A stretch of 64,000 bases of DNA from Bryoerythrophyllum caledonicum (Eukaryota; Streptophyta; Bryopsida; Pottiales; Pottiaceae): NCBI GenBank assembly GCA_963971425.1, contig OZ020514.1, positions 44,545,527-44,609,526 of the forward strand, written 5' to 3'. Below, one piece after another: positions 1 through 9,809 of this stretch (position 1 is its first letter; each line of letters starts with the position of its first letter). A program made the position numbers and the translations under genes. Under the pieces are notes generated by a model that was not told the DNA's origin, did not search any database, and saw only the letters and a program-made list of their open reading frames with translations.

Positions 1-955
1 AAGCATTGGACATACAACTGCACAATAAACGATCGCCTACTTCCAAAAGTGATTGTCAACGTGCTACACAATGCAGGAATGTCGAAAAGAGCGTGTGCAG
101 AATAGTGCAATGCGGACGATCTAAGCTCAGACAAAAACTATGTAATAGGAAAGCGTGTGAGGGCAAGTCCATTAAAGAGAAGCAGAACAAAAATGATAGA
201 ATTTGCAGTAGATGCGATGATATCCCTTACTCAGCTAAACAATGTGCGCAAAATTTGATTTTGAAATTTCGCGCTTGAACAACCTTCAAGGTTTCGCGCC
301 CAGAAAATTTGCGCCCCTTCATTCTTGGACTTCAAATTCAAATTCAAACGGATTTGAATGTGAAACTTCAATAAGAAATTTGAATAGATGTTCAAGAGGA
401 ATTTGAATAGAAGATTGAGAAATATTATTAAAAAAAAATGACAAGGTTGAAAGAGACAAAATTGAAAGCCTAGTGTCAGTCAAGATTAGAGACAAACTAA
501 TAAGCAATAACCAAAAAGAAAGAAATTTATAAAAGAGATATTAATGGAAATCTAAATTAGAATATTAAAAGGAAATTTGCATTAGAATACTAAAAAGATA
601 AGTAAATTTGAATTTCAAAAAATAAATTATAGTGGAATTTAAAATAAAATTGAAAATGCCTTTCCGAAAGCCGGCTGGTTGAATAAAAACCATCGGACTA
701 CCTAGACTCTTTGATGGCCTTTCGATTAAGGATGGAAGATGATCGAACTATTACGACGTTCTGATTTCACAAGGTATAAAAGCTTAGGTTTCCACCAAAC
801 GAGGTCATTTGCATTCTGCTCTTCCTAATTTAGTTGAACAGCTTCAGGGTTAGGTTAAGCTTTTTCTAGTTTTGATCCGAACGTGTCCGCGACCAGCCGA
901 TGTAGTGATTCCGGCAGTTGAAGGTAGGACTAGAGCAGCAACCACCCGGAGAAAC
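1..955. other. AT-rich flank and 5' leader of locus 1
   Basis: No protein-coding gene is supported here. Positions 300-660 are A-rich, with runs of aaattt and short imperfect repeats of gaatttgaa. From about 800 the composition rises towards the first exon of the ParB-like/methyltransferase-like gene and probably represents its untranslated leader. A half-site of the locus 1 palindrome (ccagccgat) occurs near 893. If locus 1 is organised like locus 2, a divergent DUF7869 gene would lie to the left, outside this window; nothing in these 955 bases shows it. Confidence 0.4.
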
Positions 956-1058
956 ATGGCAAAGGACCTACAGCGCTAGAGTTCAAGCCACTAATCGACG
1001 AGTACTTTGCAACGGCCGGCATAAATTCTTCAATCTATAAGTATGTTTCTATTTCACC

Positions 1059-1224
1059 GTCGGTTGCCAGCCGACAACAAGCTGTATATATTGTCGATGA
1101 AGTAGTTTGGTAATTGATTGCATGAAGTTTAAATTGTAGGTCATATTGTAAGATATAGTAGCGCATGTGCACTGCCGTCGGCTGCCAGACGATGGTAATC
1201 TCTGGCAACGGTTGTCAGCCGACG
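1059..1224. repeat. Three locus 1 palindromes in intron 1
   Basis: Copies at 1059-1075 (GTCGGTTGCCAGCCGAC), 1176-1195 and 1209-1224 lie inside intron 1 of the ParB-like/methyltransferase-like gene. The first starts 18 bases after the 5' splice site. The consensus is an inverted repeat GTCGGCT / AGCCGAC around three bases. Intron 1 of the homologous gene in locus 2 also holds clustered palindromes, of a different sequence. Confidence 0.8.
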
Positions 1225-2656
1225 ATATATTACGATGACGCGTCTCACCAACATTGCGTGCTATCTTGTTGCGCAGGTTGAGTAAGCTTAAGTGGTTGTT
1301 TGGGCAGAGTATTAGTGAGGATGAGGCAGTCTGACTCGAAAACCAGCCCTCGAAAGCTACATTTGAGGATCGTCCGGAATTAACAGAAAGGGGCATTACC
1401 TAGAGGCCGGGGGAGGTGATTGAAATGGGTATTAACGGAAAACACACGGGCAAGAGTTTTCTTGGTGGAAACCTGGTCGTCGTGATGGATAGTATGGAAG
1501 ACCTTGAGGACGACGACTTCATTCGACATTTACTGAAGGTGAAGGTTTGAATAGCCAATGACAACCCGGAGTCTTATGTTGTAAGAATTCAGTGGACCCT
1601 CTGCTCACAAGAGCTATGCATCTCGGCACTGGGAGTGGGCATGCAGTTTAGCGACGTATACCCAGAAGAGCCGCAGAGAATTGGTGGATTGCTTCATGCA
1701 GGCAAAGGACCAGAGAGTGGAGCTGAATGGCAGATCTAGGGGTCATGGCAAATGTACAGCTGTAAAGAAGCCAAGGGCCTCAAAGAAGGCGAGCAGTTTT
1801 GCAGTGACAGTTGTTGCTAGAGCACCTGCTACGGAGGTGTCTCCATCAAAGGTTCCAAAGAAGCAAGTGTCTAAGAAAACTACAAAGGTGAAGACTGTGG
1901 CCAGAGCACTCGTATGTTTAAACAACTTCTCGTCCAGTACCAACAGTAGGGAGGTAGAGGAGATGTACAACACGGTCTAGAACAGATTGGGGCGTTGTTA
2001 TCCATTTGGGTAGCAGGTTCTGCCAGTTACGATTCATTCGTCTAAGATCCACCTTGCTCCCCACAAAATGGTTTCCAGTGAACTTGTGGACAGGCGCCTC
2101 AACCAACTCCGGGTCATCTACAAGGCCATGGGTCCTTGGCGGAAAAAATTGCCACTATACTCCGTTTCTCTTCGTGCACCGCCAAATTCTACTCGGAATG
2201 GCAAGGCGTTAAAACGTATGGAACTTCTTCGCAAAAGTGCGCCCAAAGTGATGGAAGACTAGGTGCAATTTGACGGTCAGACCTATAGGTGGTATGACGA
2301 TCCCAATTGTCATTAGTTCATCATTGGTAGGTAGCACACGTACTCTGTATGTAAGGAGCTGGGGGAGATGGAAGACCCCGAATCTTCTAGAGCAAAGTGT
2401 TTTACAAAGTAGGACATTATAGTTCTCTGGTGGAATAACTAGGACAACTTGGTGAAAACTTCAAACCTCCTGAACGTTGATGTTGCTGAGAAGAAAGTCG
2501 AAGAGACCTATGTTTCCCAGCTTCAGAGAATGAGAGAGAGGTGGGTGGAGCTCGATCGCATGGACAAGCTTAAAGACCATGCTGCCTGGAAGGTATTATT
2601 ACTACTCACTTGCTTGTTCAAGCTTTCTGTGCATTGCTGCTCAAGTATTTCTGACC

Positions 2657-2673
2657 GTCGCCTGCCAGCCGAT
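2657..2673. repeat. Locus 1 palindrome in intron 2
   Basis: GTCGCCTGCCAGCCGAT, a slightly decayed copy of the 17-bp inverted repeat. It lies in the intron 2593-2732 between the ParB-like exon and the next exon. Confidence 0.75.
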
Positions 2674-4091
2674 GTCTTCACATCCCATGGCATGTGATGT
2701 ATTCTTTGTGATTGTTGCAAGAATTTTGCAAGAATCACCTCACTATAATCATGAGTAAGGCTAAAGACGTGGAGACACAAAAGCTGCACCTAGATTTTGT
2801 TCGAGATGACCTCTATAACAAGTGATAAGTGGTTTTCACCGCGTGGAAAATGGGTCAATTAATTGGGGAGAGTGGACAACCTCCTCTCCAAATTCCTCAA
2901 ATTCCGCAGCGGGACATCACGCACACAGACCTTTCGTACTTTGTCAACCTGCGTGACGAAGACTCCATGAAGCTCGTTGAGGCGATCATGAACAAGAAGG
3001 TATATGTTAAGGTCTACTCAAGAAAAGAAAAGGGGGCAGTTGGTGTGTCGATGAAATCGTGGATTATAGATGTAAAGATGAACTATATCATCAAAAACAA
3101 ATTGATGCTGAAGTACCACGATTATCCACTGAAAAAGCTAGGAGAGGCCACTTATGTTTTGTGGGCGTATGAGCAGTTCATGTTGCTTGTTGCTGAGAAG
3201 GATATCAACAATGAAACCATTGATAACATCAAACGCGAGTTGGAGCAGTGCGATGCCGGCACAACATTCTTGAAGGGTAGGAACAACGGTATTATTCCAA
3301 CAACTTCTGAGGCCCCACCTGAGTTTTTGACACCCGTGAAAAAGTACGCCGTTCTATGTGATGAGGATCTAGTTGGATTCGTCGTTTGCTACGAGGTTTG
3401 TGTTGCGAAGGCGCTTGTCGAAGTGATGGAGAAGATCGACGACGAAGGAGACGTCCAACGCAAGAAGGGGGCTCGCAAGATGTTCGTTGTATTTAGATGC
3501 AACGAAGCAGGGGAATCGATCTTTATCGGCAGAGACAGACTCAAAACAATTGTGTAGAGGGTGCTACAGGGGAGTGATGATGATCAGTGTGGGCTCTTTG
3601 CTCTTACAATTCTTATAACTGACAAGAACTCCAGTTTTCAAATTGAGTCGGAATGTCGTGGTTCCACTGAGGATTGTGATGTCCACACAATTTGCTACCT
3701 CCTTGATAGTAGCAGGAAGTCCAAGGTATTGGCCATGCACGACAGACCCGTAGCTAATGTCGGAATTGTCTACAACAAGCCGAGCGATGAGCGTGAAAGA
3801 TTTAGCCAGTTTAAGAAGGTGACGGGATTGTCAAAGCCTCTCAATCTTGTCTATGATGACGCCGCTATGTCCTCGACGGAGAGCTGGTGTGGAGATGTGT
3901 GCAATCCTTGTATGGATTTGCTCACCGCAATTTAGGGTCCTACCTTGGTGGTAAAGGAATTGAACGTGACCGTCTTCAATGCCTGGGGTGGTGGGAATGC
4001 CACAGCTTTGGCCTTGGTTGGCTTTCTTATCCCTTCTCGTTCTTGCTGTTCTTTTCAGTCTTGCTATTACCAATTGTTGTCATTGCATCAC

Positions 4092-4108
4092 GTCGGCTAT
4101 CACCCGAT
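4092..4108. repeat. Locus 1 palindrome in the intron after motif I
   Basis: GTCGGCTATCACCCGAT sits in the intron 4017-4159 that separates methyltransferase-like motif I from motif II. The homologous intron of locus 2 (24267-24388) also contains that locus's own palindrome. Confidence 0.75.
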
Positions 4109-5274
4109 AGACTTTTTCAGCGGAACTCTGACTAAGCTTATTGTATTTGTGCTTAGCAGGCGAAAGCAATTGTTTTTGAGTTTGGCACGAGAATGGAGAC
4201 GTTGCCATTGCAAAGGAGCGCATGAAGAATAGTCCTTCCTTCCGTAGCCACCTGGTAGGCCTTAGCAAATCACCTAGCCTTACCAATCTGATTCTTCAGT
4301 TAAGGCTACTAAGCTTGGAGGCAATTTATCGTCTGCGCCTGAGGGCGTGGCTTTGAGGGCTGATTCACAAAGAAGCGTTCCATCGAATTTTGATGCTCAT
4401 GCCTCAACGAGAATTGCTCAACTCGGAGGTGTTTCTTGTGTTGCGGCGGCGTTAGTGGAGGACTTTGTGGATAATTCCACCCAGTCGTCCAGCTCACGGC
4501 ATTCAATGGAAGTGCTTGATTTATCGGACGACAAGTTGTCGGATCGTGATTTTGGATTGAATCATGACGAGGCTAGCGTCAACCATCCAGATACCTTGAT
4601 TGGCGAGGAACTTTAGTTAATAGAGCCCGAAGTGTTGCCTAAAGAAGTGGAAGAGGTGATGCCCGCCATATCTGTTGTCGTCAATCTGGCCGAGCAACCA
4701 CTAGTTGAATCTATTGTCCAGACTGTCCGCACTTCTATGGCAGCTTCTAAGCCGAAGAACGTCCAACCTCCTCATCTCTCGAAGGACCCTAATGTTGGCG
4801 AACCGCTCACTCCTGATTTAAGCGTCGCCGAGCCGGTACCTCAAAAGGAAGTCACGGTGGTTTCTACTAGTATTATCGTCGCACATGGAAGCCCTAAATC
4901 AAAGAGGCCAAAGATAAGCGTCAAAACTTTTGGTTTGAAACGGTCGAAGTCTCTTAAGGCAAAGACGAAGGGTTCGGTTGCGAAGCGCGGTGGAAGAGGC
5001 AATTCTTCTTCAAGACCGGGAAAGCCAATGACCCCTAATGGCAAAAATCTCCCTAACGAGCCCCTGCCTCCGCACAAGCATCGTGCAGGCATTCCATCTG
5101 GAGGTTAGTTTATTAGTTAGCTTACCATAGCTTCAGAATTTAGTGATCTAGCGTGCAACTAATTTTCTGAAATATTTATAGACTCTTCTTGATTTTGTGG
5201 TCAGGTGCATTGCATATTTTGCGTTTGATTTTATGAAATACTCTCTGAGCTTGTCTAAATTTTTGAGTCGGTTC

Positions 5275-5291
5275 GTCGGCTGGCAGCCGAC
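5275..5291. repeat. Locus 1 palindrome, best copy
   Basis: GTCGGCTGGCAGCCGAC has perfect seven-base arms. It lies in an intron that starts near 5102 and ends with the acceptor before 5338 (caatcag), just upstream of the first NIF-like module. Confidence 0.85.
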
Positions 5292-5429
5292 TAAGGATCC
5301 AATGTCCTGTAAATGGTATTTCTTGCATTCAGCCAATCAGGAAACTAGTACTCCTATCCAGGCTGCTTCTGGTGCTGTGGAGTAGGTTGCGGCTGATCGA
5401 GAATCCAAAGCGTTTGAGCACATGGTTCA

Positions 5430-6027
5430 GTGGGTTCAAGACCCCTCAAAGATTACTACCTTGTACTTGAATTAAATGGTTTGAGTCTCATGCATGGCGA
5501 TGACCGTGTTACTAAGTTCCGGCCTCACACCCAACAGTTTCTCAAGTACTGGGTTGATAAGTTTACTGTCGTGATTTGGAGTTTCGAAAGTCCGGCAAGA
5601 GTGGGGACTCTTCTAAACTTTGCAAGATCAGTTTGAATATATTCTTTGGAGAATCAAACATGTCTTGGATAATACGCTTTGTGATGTAGCTCGATATTTT
5701 GTCTATGGAAAAAAAGTCTACCTCAAGCAGCTATCAACGCTATTTCTTAGTTATGGGAAATTGATAGGGAAAGGAGCCAATAGCGTCAACATTCACTTGA
5801 TTGACGTTCATCCGTACTTGAACGTTAAGAATTCTCCATATAACGCCATTCATCCGATGCCCTACACTCTCACTTCAGCTGAAATTGCCGATGAGAGTAG
5901 GCAAGCTCTCTCGGTGATAGTATCTTTTTTGAAATCGATAAGAGTAGGGTTGGACTGTTCCCACATATACCTCAACTGTGGACCACTTTATCATGGTGAA
6001 GAAGTTTGCCGAGCCTTTTCGGAGTGA
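5430..6027 (+). pseudogene. NIF/FCP1-like (HAD fold) module 1, catalytically degenerate
   Basis: The first part (5430-5636) reads YYLVLELNGL, then FRPHTQQFLKYWVDKFTVV and IWSF. This is the layout of the NIF/FCP1 CTD-phosphatase domain, whose family form is LVLDLDET, RPGLREFL and VIWT. The second part, in another frame from 5620, contains LIDVHPYLNVKNSPYNAIHP, matching the family's later D-x-P and NAI region. The catalytic DxD is replaced by ELN, so phosphatase activity is not expected. A frame change near 5620-5636 marks either decay or an unrecognised intron. The module follows directly on the basic tail of the ParB-like/methyltransferase-like gene, so it may be part of that gene. Two further copies follow in tandem. 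The fold assignment is by motif pattern, not by alignment. Confidence 0.5.
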
Positions 6028-6315
6028 CAAGCCTCGTCGCCTTCGCCTTCAAGGTGCAAATACGGATTTGGATAATGAGCACTCTACTAGAGTTGATACA
6101 ATCGTGTCTCATGCAGCCGACGTCGCTCCTGAGCCTCAAGGCTGGCAAAAGCCCTTCGTTCATCCAAAGCTCGTCGACTCTTCTAGGACTGTGTTGGTCG
6201 CCGTCCCAGGGAACCCTCGACTACTTCTAGGTCAACCAAAGTGGGAGCAGTTTGTTTGGTCCTTCCCAAGCAAGAAGCGTCCAAAGTCACTTGCAAGTAG
6301 ACCTTAGTTAAATCA

Positions 6316-6334
6316 GTAGGCTGCATACCGACGG
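6316..6334. repeat. Locus 1 palindrome, decayed
   Basis: GTAGGCTGCATACCGACGG, just downstream of a reading frame that ends at 6307. Five of the seven arm bases remain on the right. Confidence 0.5.
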
Positions 6335-6579
6335 TGAAATTGATCCCATTTCTTTTTGTGACTTTTGTCATGACTATGGAATTTTGTTTTGAGTTTGCAC
6401 AGTGATAATGTCTTTGTGTGAATGTTTTCTCATAATAAACTTCGCTTGTAATTATCCCAATTTCTTTTGCACTTGATGGTTTCGTAATTCATGCATAGAC
6501 ATCAATTCATTCCTCCAGGTTAACCCTGGAGTCGGCGACGCAAGTGCTTGGTCTTTATTGCTTCAAGCCTGACCATCTG

Positions 6580-7290
6580 GGAAGGTCAATAAGTACTTCC
6601 TTGTCCTATCTTTGAACAGTCTGTTGATGGTGGAAGGTGTTGGAGCCGACAAGAAATGGCATACCATCTTCCGGCCCATGCTGAGAGAGTTTCTCAAATT
6701 CTGTGTTTTGAACTACACTATGGCAGTTTGGAGTGACCAATCCAGCTCCTTTCTAAAATTGTAAATGATAGCTCTTGAAGGACAGTGTGGCACTACTGGG
6801 TCAAATTAGACATCGTTTCCACAACAGTTTCTGCGACAAAGTAACGACATCGTTAAATGGTTGGATACTTTTTATTTGCAGGCTCTGTACCCATTTTTTG
6901 CATCCGTCCGGCCTGTTAGGCACTGGAGCAAATAGCCTAAACACTCTTCTTCTCGAATGCTGCCATTTTAATAACGTCCGGAATAGTCTCCTCAATGTAA
7001 TGCATCCACTGACATTCGATCTGAGTTTGAAGGAGACCACGAAGAATGCCGTTCTTCCTGGTCTTGTTAAGTTTCTTTCTGATTTGCTTTCATCGGGCTT
7101 GCCTATTCGTAGTATGTTCGTCAGAACATCGATTCAACAGGTTATTCTCGTCTATGGCCTGATGATCAAAAGTAGGAAGAATACATTGAAGCTTATCCGA
7201 GCTCGAAGCGTTGGAGCATTTCTTCCTCATAGGATAGCAGCGTCGGCGGGCAGCCGATGCCTTGGAATATTCATTTTGTCAGACTATTAG
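6580..7290 (+). pseudogene. NIF/FCP1-like module 2, catalytically degenerate
   Basis: The block reads KYFLVLSLNSLLMVEG, then FRPMLREFLKFCVLNYTMA and VWS, repeating the plan of module 1. The second half (6775-7290) contains GTGANSLNTLLLECCHFNNV and VMHPLTFDLS, parallel to GKGANSVNIHLIDVHPYLNV in module 1. The DxD position reads SLN, so the aspartates are again lost. The halves lie in different frames separated by about 50 bases. Divergence from module 1 is high, so the duplication is old. The 3' end of the frame runs through a locus 1 palindrome at 7242-7258. Confidence 0.48.
7242..7258. repeat. Locus 1 palindrome at the end of NIF-like module 2
   Basis: GTCGGCGGGCAGCCGAT. One arm is perfect except for one base. 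It falls inside the apparent reading frame, close to its end, so the frame there may be intron. Confidence 0.7.
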
Positions 7291-7401
7291 TGACTTGCTG
7301 TAAATACAATCTTCTTGGTAATTAAGCTCTTTCATTTTTCAAACAATCTTTTGCAATTGGTGCCTCACTAAACCCATGCATGTCTACTCTATTGACTTCA
7401 G

Positions 7402-8601
7402 ATGCAAAATTCTCTCGTTGAGGTCGGAGTTCCTGTGGAAATTTTGCACCAACTTGCAGTCGCGACTGATCTAGGAGACAATGATTTAACAAACAACTCC
7501 CCGCCCTTTAGTGGATTTCAGTCCCTATTTGGTGATTACGAGAGACTTGAGCATCAAGGCGTCCTTGAAGCCTCTTTTAGTTGTGGATTTCATGTCGATT
7601 CTTGCCAATGCTCACTTCAACGTGGCAGGGAGCCTGCAATTGTAATCGGACCGGCTATTGCAGATGAGATCGCGTCACCAATGCGTCCTGGGAATGTTGC
7701 TGTGGTTTCCGGCTCCACATGTTGTCACGTTGAGGAGGTTGACGCTGACGCTTGAGTTTTGGATGGTGCTTGTCCTATCGGTGTCAATGTGGTTGGCTCC
7801 CAACCGACACCTTCATCTCCTTCAGTACCTGCTGCCAACCTCAGCTCCGATGTGGTTCCAAGGAACATTTAGGTGGGTCCTTCAAGCTACCACCTCATCC
7901 TTGAAATAAAGAGGCTTCTTCTCGCCAAAAGTTTTGTTTGTTGTGGCAATGCAAAGAAGAAGAGCTTTCATCAAAAATCTGGGCCTGGGCTTCAAGAGTT
8001 CCTTACTTTCTGCTAGTCGTCCTTTTTGTTTGCCTTTTGGTCAACTTATAAGTCAAAAGATATCTTTCGGCACATGGATCACTTGTTCGATGTTTTCCTT
8101 GACTTGCGAAGGGACACAAAAGTGTTGAGCTCTACGTAATGTGATTCCTCTGCGGCCAAGAATCCCACGACTATTGTTGCCCCACTGCTGAAGAGGTTGG
8201 CTCGTATGTTTACTGATAAATGCTTTATGATTGGGCCTGATGCGAAGGAGCTAAACACGCTTCTCGTTGATCCCTTTCCTCCCCAGAATATCCTCAAGAG
8301 CCCCTATAATGATGTTCATCCTTCTCTTTTTAAATATAATCCACCAAAGATCTTAGTTTTCAAAATGCAACCCTATCTCATGAGTGCGTTAATTCCCTAG
8401 CTCTCGAGACTTTTGAGTATTGGAGTCAATGTCCAAGAATACTGCTCATCAAATTGGGAATTCGGAATGACTCGAATGTTTCCGGGGTTGTTTCAACATC
8501 GAAAGTACAGGGAGGTCATCTATTCCCACGCATTTGGTTTTCACGGGTCATATTGTCCTAATGAAGTGCAATCCAACCTGACAATTGACTACTCCCATTG
8601 A
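7402..8601 (+). pseudogene. NIF/FCP1-like module 3 with N-terminal extension
   Basis: One frame can be followed for about 400 codons with five in-frame stops (three TAG, one TGA, one TAA). Residues 1-117 (7402-7752) are an unrecognised acidic extension with no counterpart seen in modules 1 and 2. The NIF-like core then reads HLILEIKRLLL, GPGLQEFLTFC, FAFWSTYKSKD and, further on, KELNTLLVDPFPPQNILKSP followed by YNDVHP. That last stretch is the same region as NIHLIDVHP and YNAIHP in module 1. The DxD catalytic pair is absent (EIK). With modules 1 and 2 it forms a tandem array of three inactive phosphatase-like domains, which is unusual because NIF proteins normally carry one. Confidence 0.5.
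7792..7808. repeat. Locus 1 palindrome inside the NIF-like module 3 frame
   Basis: GTTGGCTCCCAACCGAC, a decayed copy lying in the extension of module 3, where it would be read as VGSQPT. Confidence 0.6.
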
Positions 8602-8814
8602 GTATCCCTTGTTTCTACAATGGGCTTTTCCGAATTTCTCTTCTTCCTTACTGCTATCAACAATCAAAAATTGAACTTTTATTACCTTGTAATTATTGAA
8701 TTTCTCCAATCTTAAGACTTATTTTCTCATTGCAGTTTTTCTATGTATATGTATTTTCTTTATCACATGTCTGCGGTTCATATCGTATATTGGTCTTGTT
8801 TGTTGTTATGCTTT

Positions 8815-8831
8815 GTCGGCTGGCAGCCGAC
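8815..8831. repeat. Locus 1 palindrome, best copy
   Basis: GTCGGCTGGCAGCCGAC, identical to the copy at 5275-5291. It lies in a T-rich stretch between module 3 and the next possible exon and is probably intronic. Confidence 0.85.
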
Positions 8832-8971
8832 GGTATAGTATTTTCATCCGTCGTTAATATTTGGCATCATGACGATTGTTTTTATTTATTTTCCATGGGT
8901 CATCCTTTTATTTCAAATGCATATATGTAACCCCTTCACCATATCAAAAGTGTGTTGTCCTCTGTGTTAAT

Positions 8972-9250
8972 GGGCTCCTTTGCTTTCTGAAATCGCGTAT
9001 GCCGTCTTCTAGTTTTCGCACTTCTGAGAGTATCGTTTGTTGGCTGGGCCTGAAAAAGCTTTTTGAAATGTTGCTACCGTGCTTTAACGTCAGGCATTGG
9101 TCAACGTTGCCGTTAGAGCAGTTAGAACTAGTCTTGCGGCATGTTCTTCTAGTTGGTGTTATTGATAGGCTATCATTTGTCTATATCAGACGTGACTTAG
9201 CTCAAAGCTTATATTTTCCTTGGAGTTACATAACGATGTCTGCTTTCTAA
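8972..9250 (+). CDS. Possible terminal exon of locus 1, unrecognised
   Basis: The open frame contains SSFRTSESIVCWLGLKKLFE, then LPLEQLELVLRHVLLVGV, with coding-like composition after a T-rich intron-like stretch. I do not recognise a family. It could be a further piece of the NIF-like gene or an unrelated frame. No start codon context or splice sites decide the matter. Confidence 0.25.
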   Translation, partial: GLLCFLKSRMPSSSFRTSESIVCWLGLKKLFEMLLPCFNVRHWSTLPLEQLELVLRHVLLVGVIDRLSFVYIRRDLAQSLYFPWSYITMSAF

Positions 9251-9742
9251 GAAGAATCATTTGCGTGTTGTCTATCTGCCTCATCAAGTTTTGTTTATGG
9301 ATGTTAACCCAAAGTCTCTCTGAAGAAACCCTAACAACATTTGTTGTAATCCGTAGCCGTTTGAGGGTCATTTAGCCTTTGAGACGAAGACCAAGTTACT
9401 CCAAACGTGGTACCCGACATCCTTCCCCTCATCTATCTGCTCCATATATTTTCAAGCGTCCCTAAATATTTGAAGCAAGCACATCAACCAGGCCAGGCGC
9501 ATTGGGCGGTTTCAAAGGCATTTGAGTATGGGCAAACAGTTCTCCGATGGAACAAAATTGAATGGTACTAGGTCTTCAGCAAACAGCCAATGGTCTTCCA
9601 ATTAGTTCTTGTTCATTAGTTGAAAGAGACATTTTGTAAAGTACATAAAGTGATCATCTGTGTTGTACAATTTGTTTTAGAGTGCCTATGTACATTCATT
9701 AGTTTCCGATTATTCAACTGCATTCTAGGATGTTTTTCTTCT

Positions 9743-9809
9743 CCGGATGCCAGCCAGTTGTATTTATCAGTTTTTGGGATCTCAACTTTATGATTGGGTG
9801 CTAGCCGAC
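9743..9809. repeat. Two decayed locus 1 palindromes, last copies
   Basis: Remnants at about 9743-9760 (GGATGCCAGCCAGTTG) and 9792-9809 (ATTGGGTGCTAGCCGAC). No further copies are seen to the right, so they mark the approximate right limit of locus 1. Confidence 0.5.

Larger units (their letters stand above)
956..5382 (+). pseudogene. ParB-like and methyltransferase-like gene, copy 1, decayed
   Basis: This is a multi-exon plant gene of a family I do not recognise by name. Exon 1 ends at 1040 (intron 1041-1276). Exon 2 runs to 2592 and the next exon starts at 2733. Exon 2 carries a segment reading YDDPNCH, then FIIG, then HTYSVCKEL, which aligns with YNIIGGQHCVATHKVL in copy 2; GGQH/DGQHR-type motifs are typical of ParB-like nuclease folds. 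The exon at 2733-4016 ends in VTVFNAWGGGNATALAL, which resembles methyltransferase motif I. After an intron (4017-4159), AKAIVFEF resembles motif II. A Ser/Lys-rich basic tail follows (4632-5101, KRSKSLKAKTK), suggesting nuclear DNA contact. The start is uncertain: the ATG at 956 is out of frame with the better exon 1 reading. There is at least one frameshift in exon 2. Roughly a dozen in-frame stops are TAG, only a few TGA and perhaps one TAA. Homology to copy 2 is clear; the ParB and methyltransferase labels are inferences. Confidence 0.5.
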
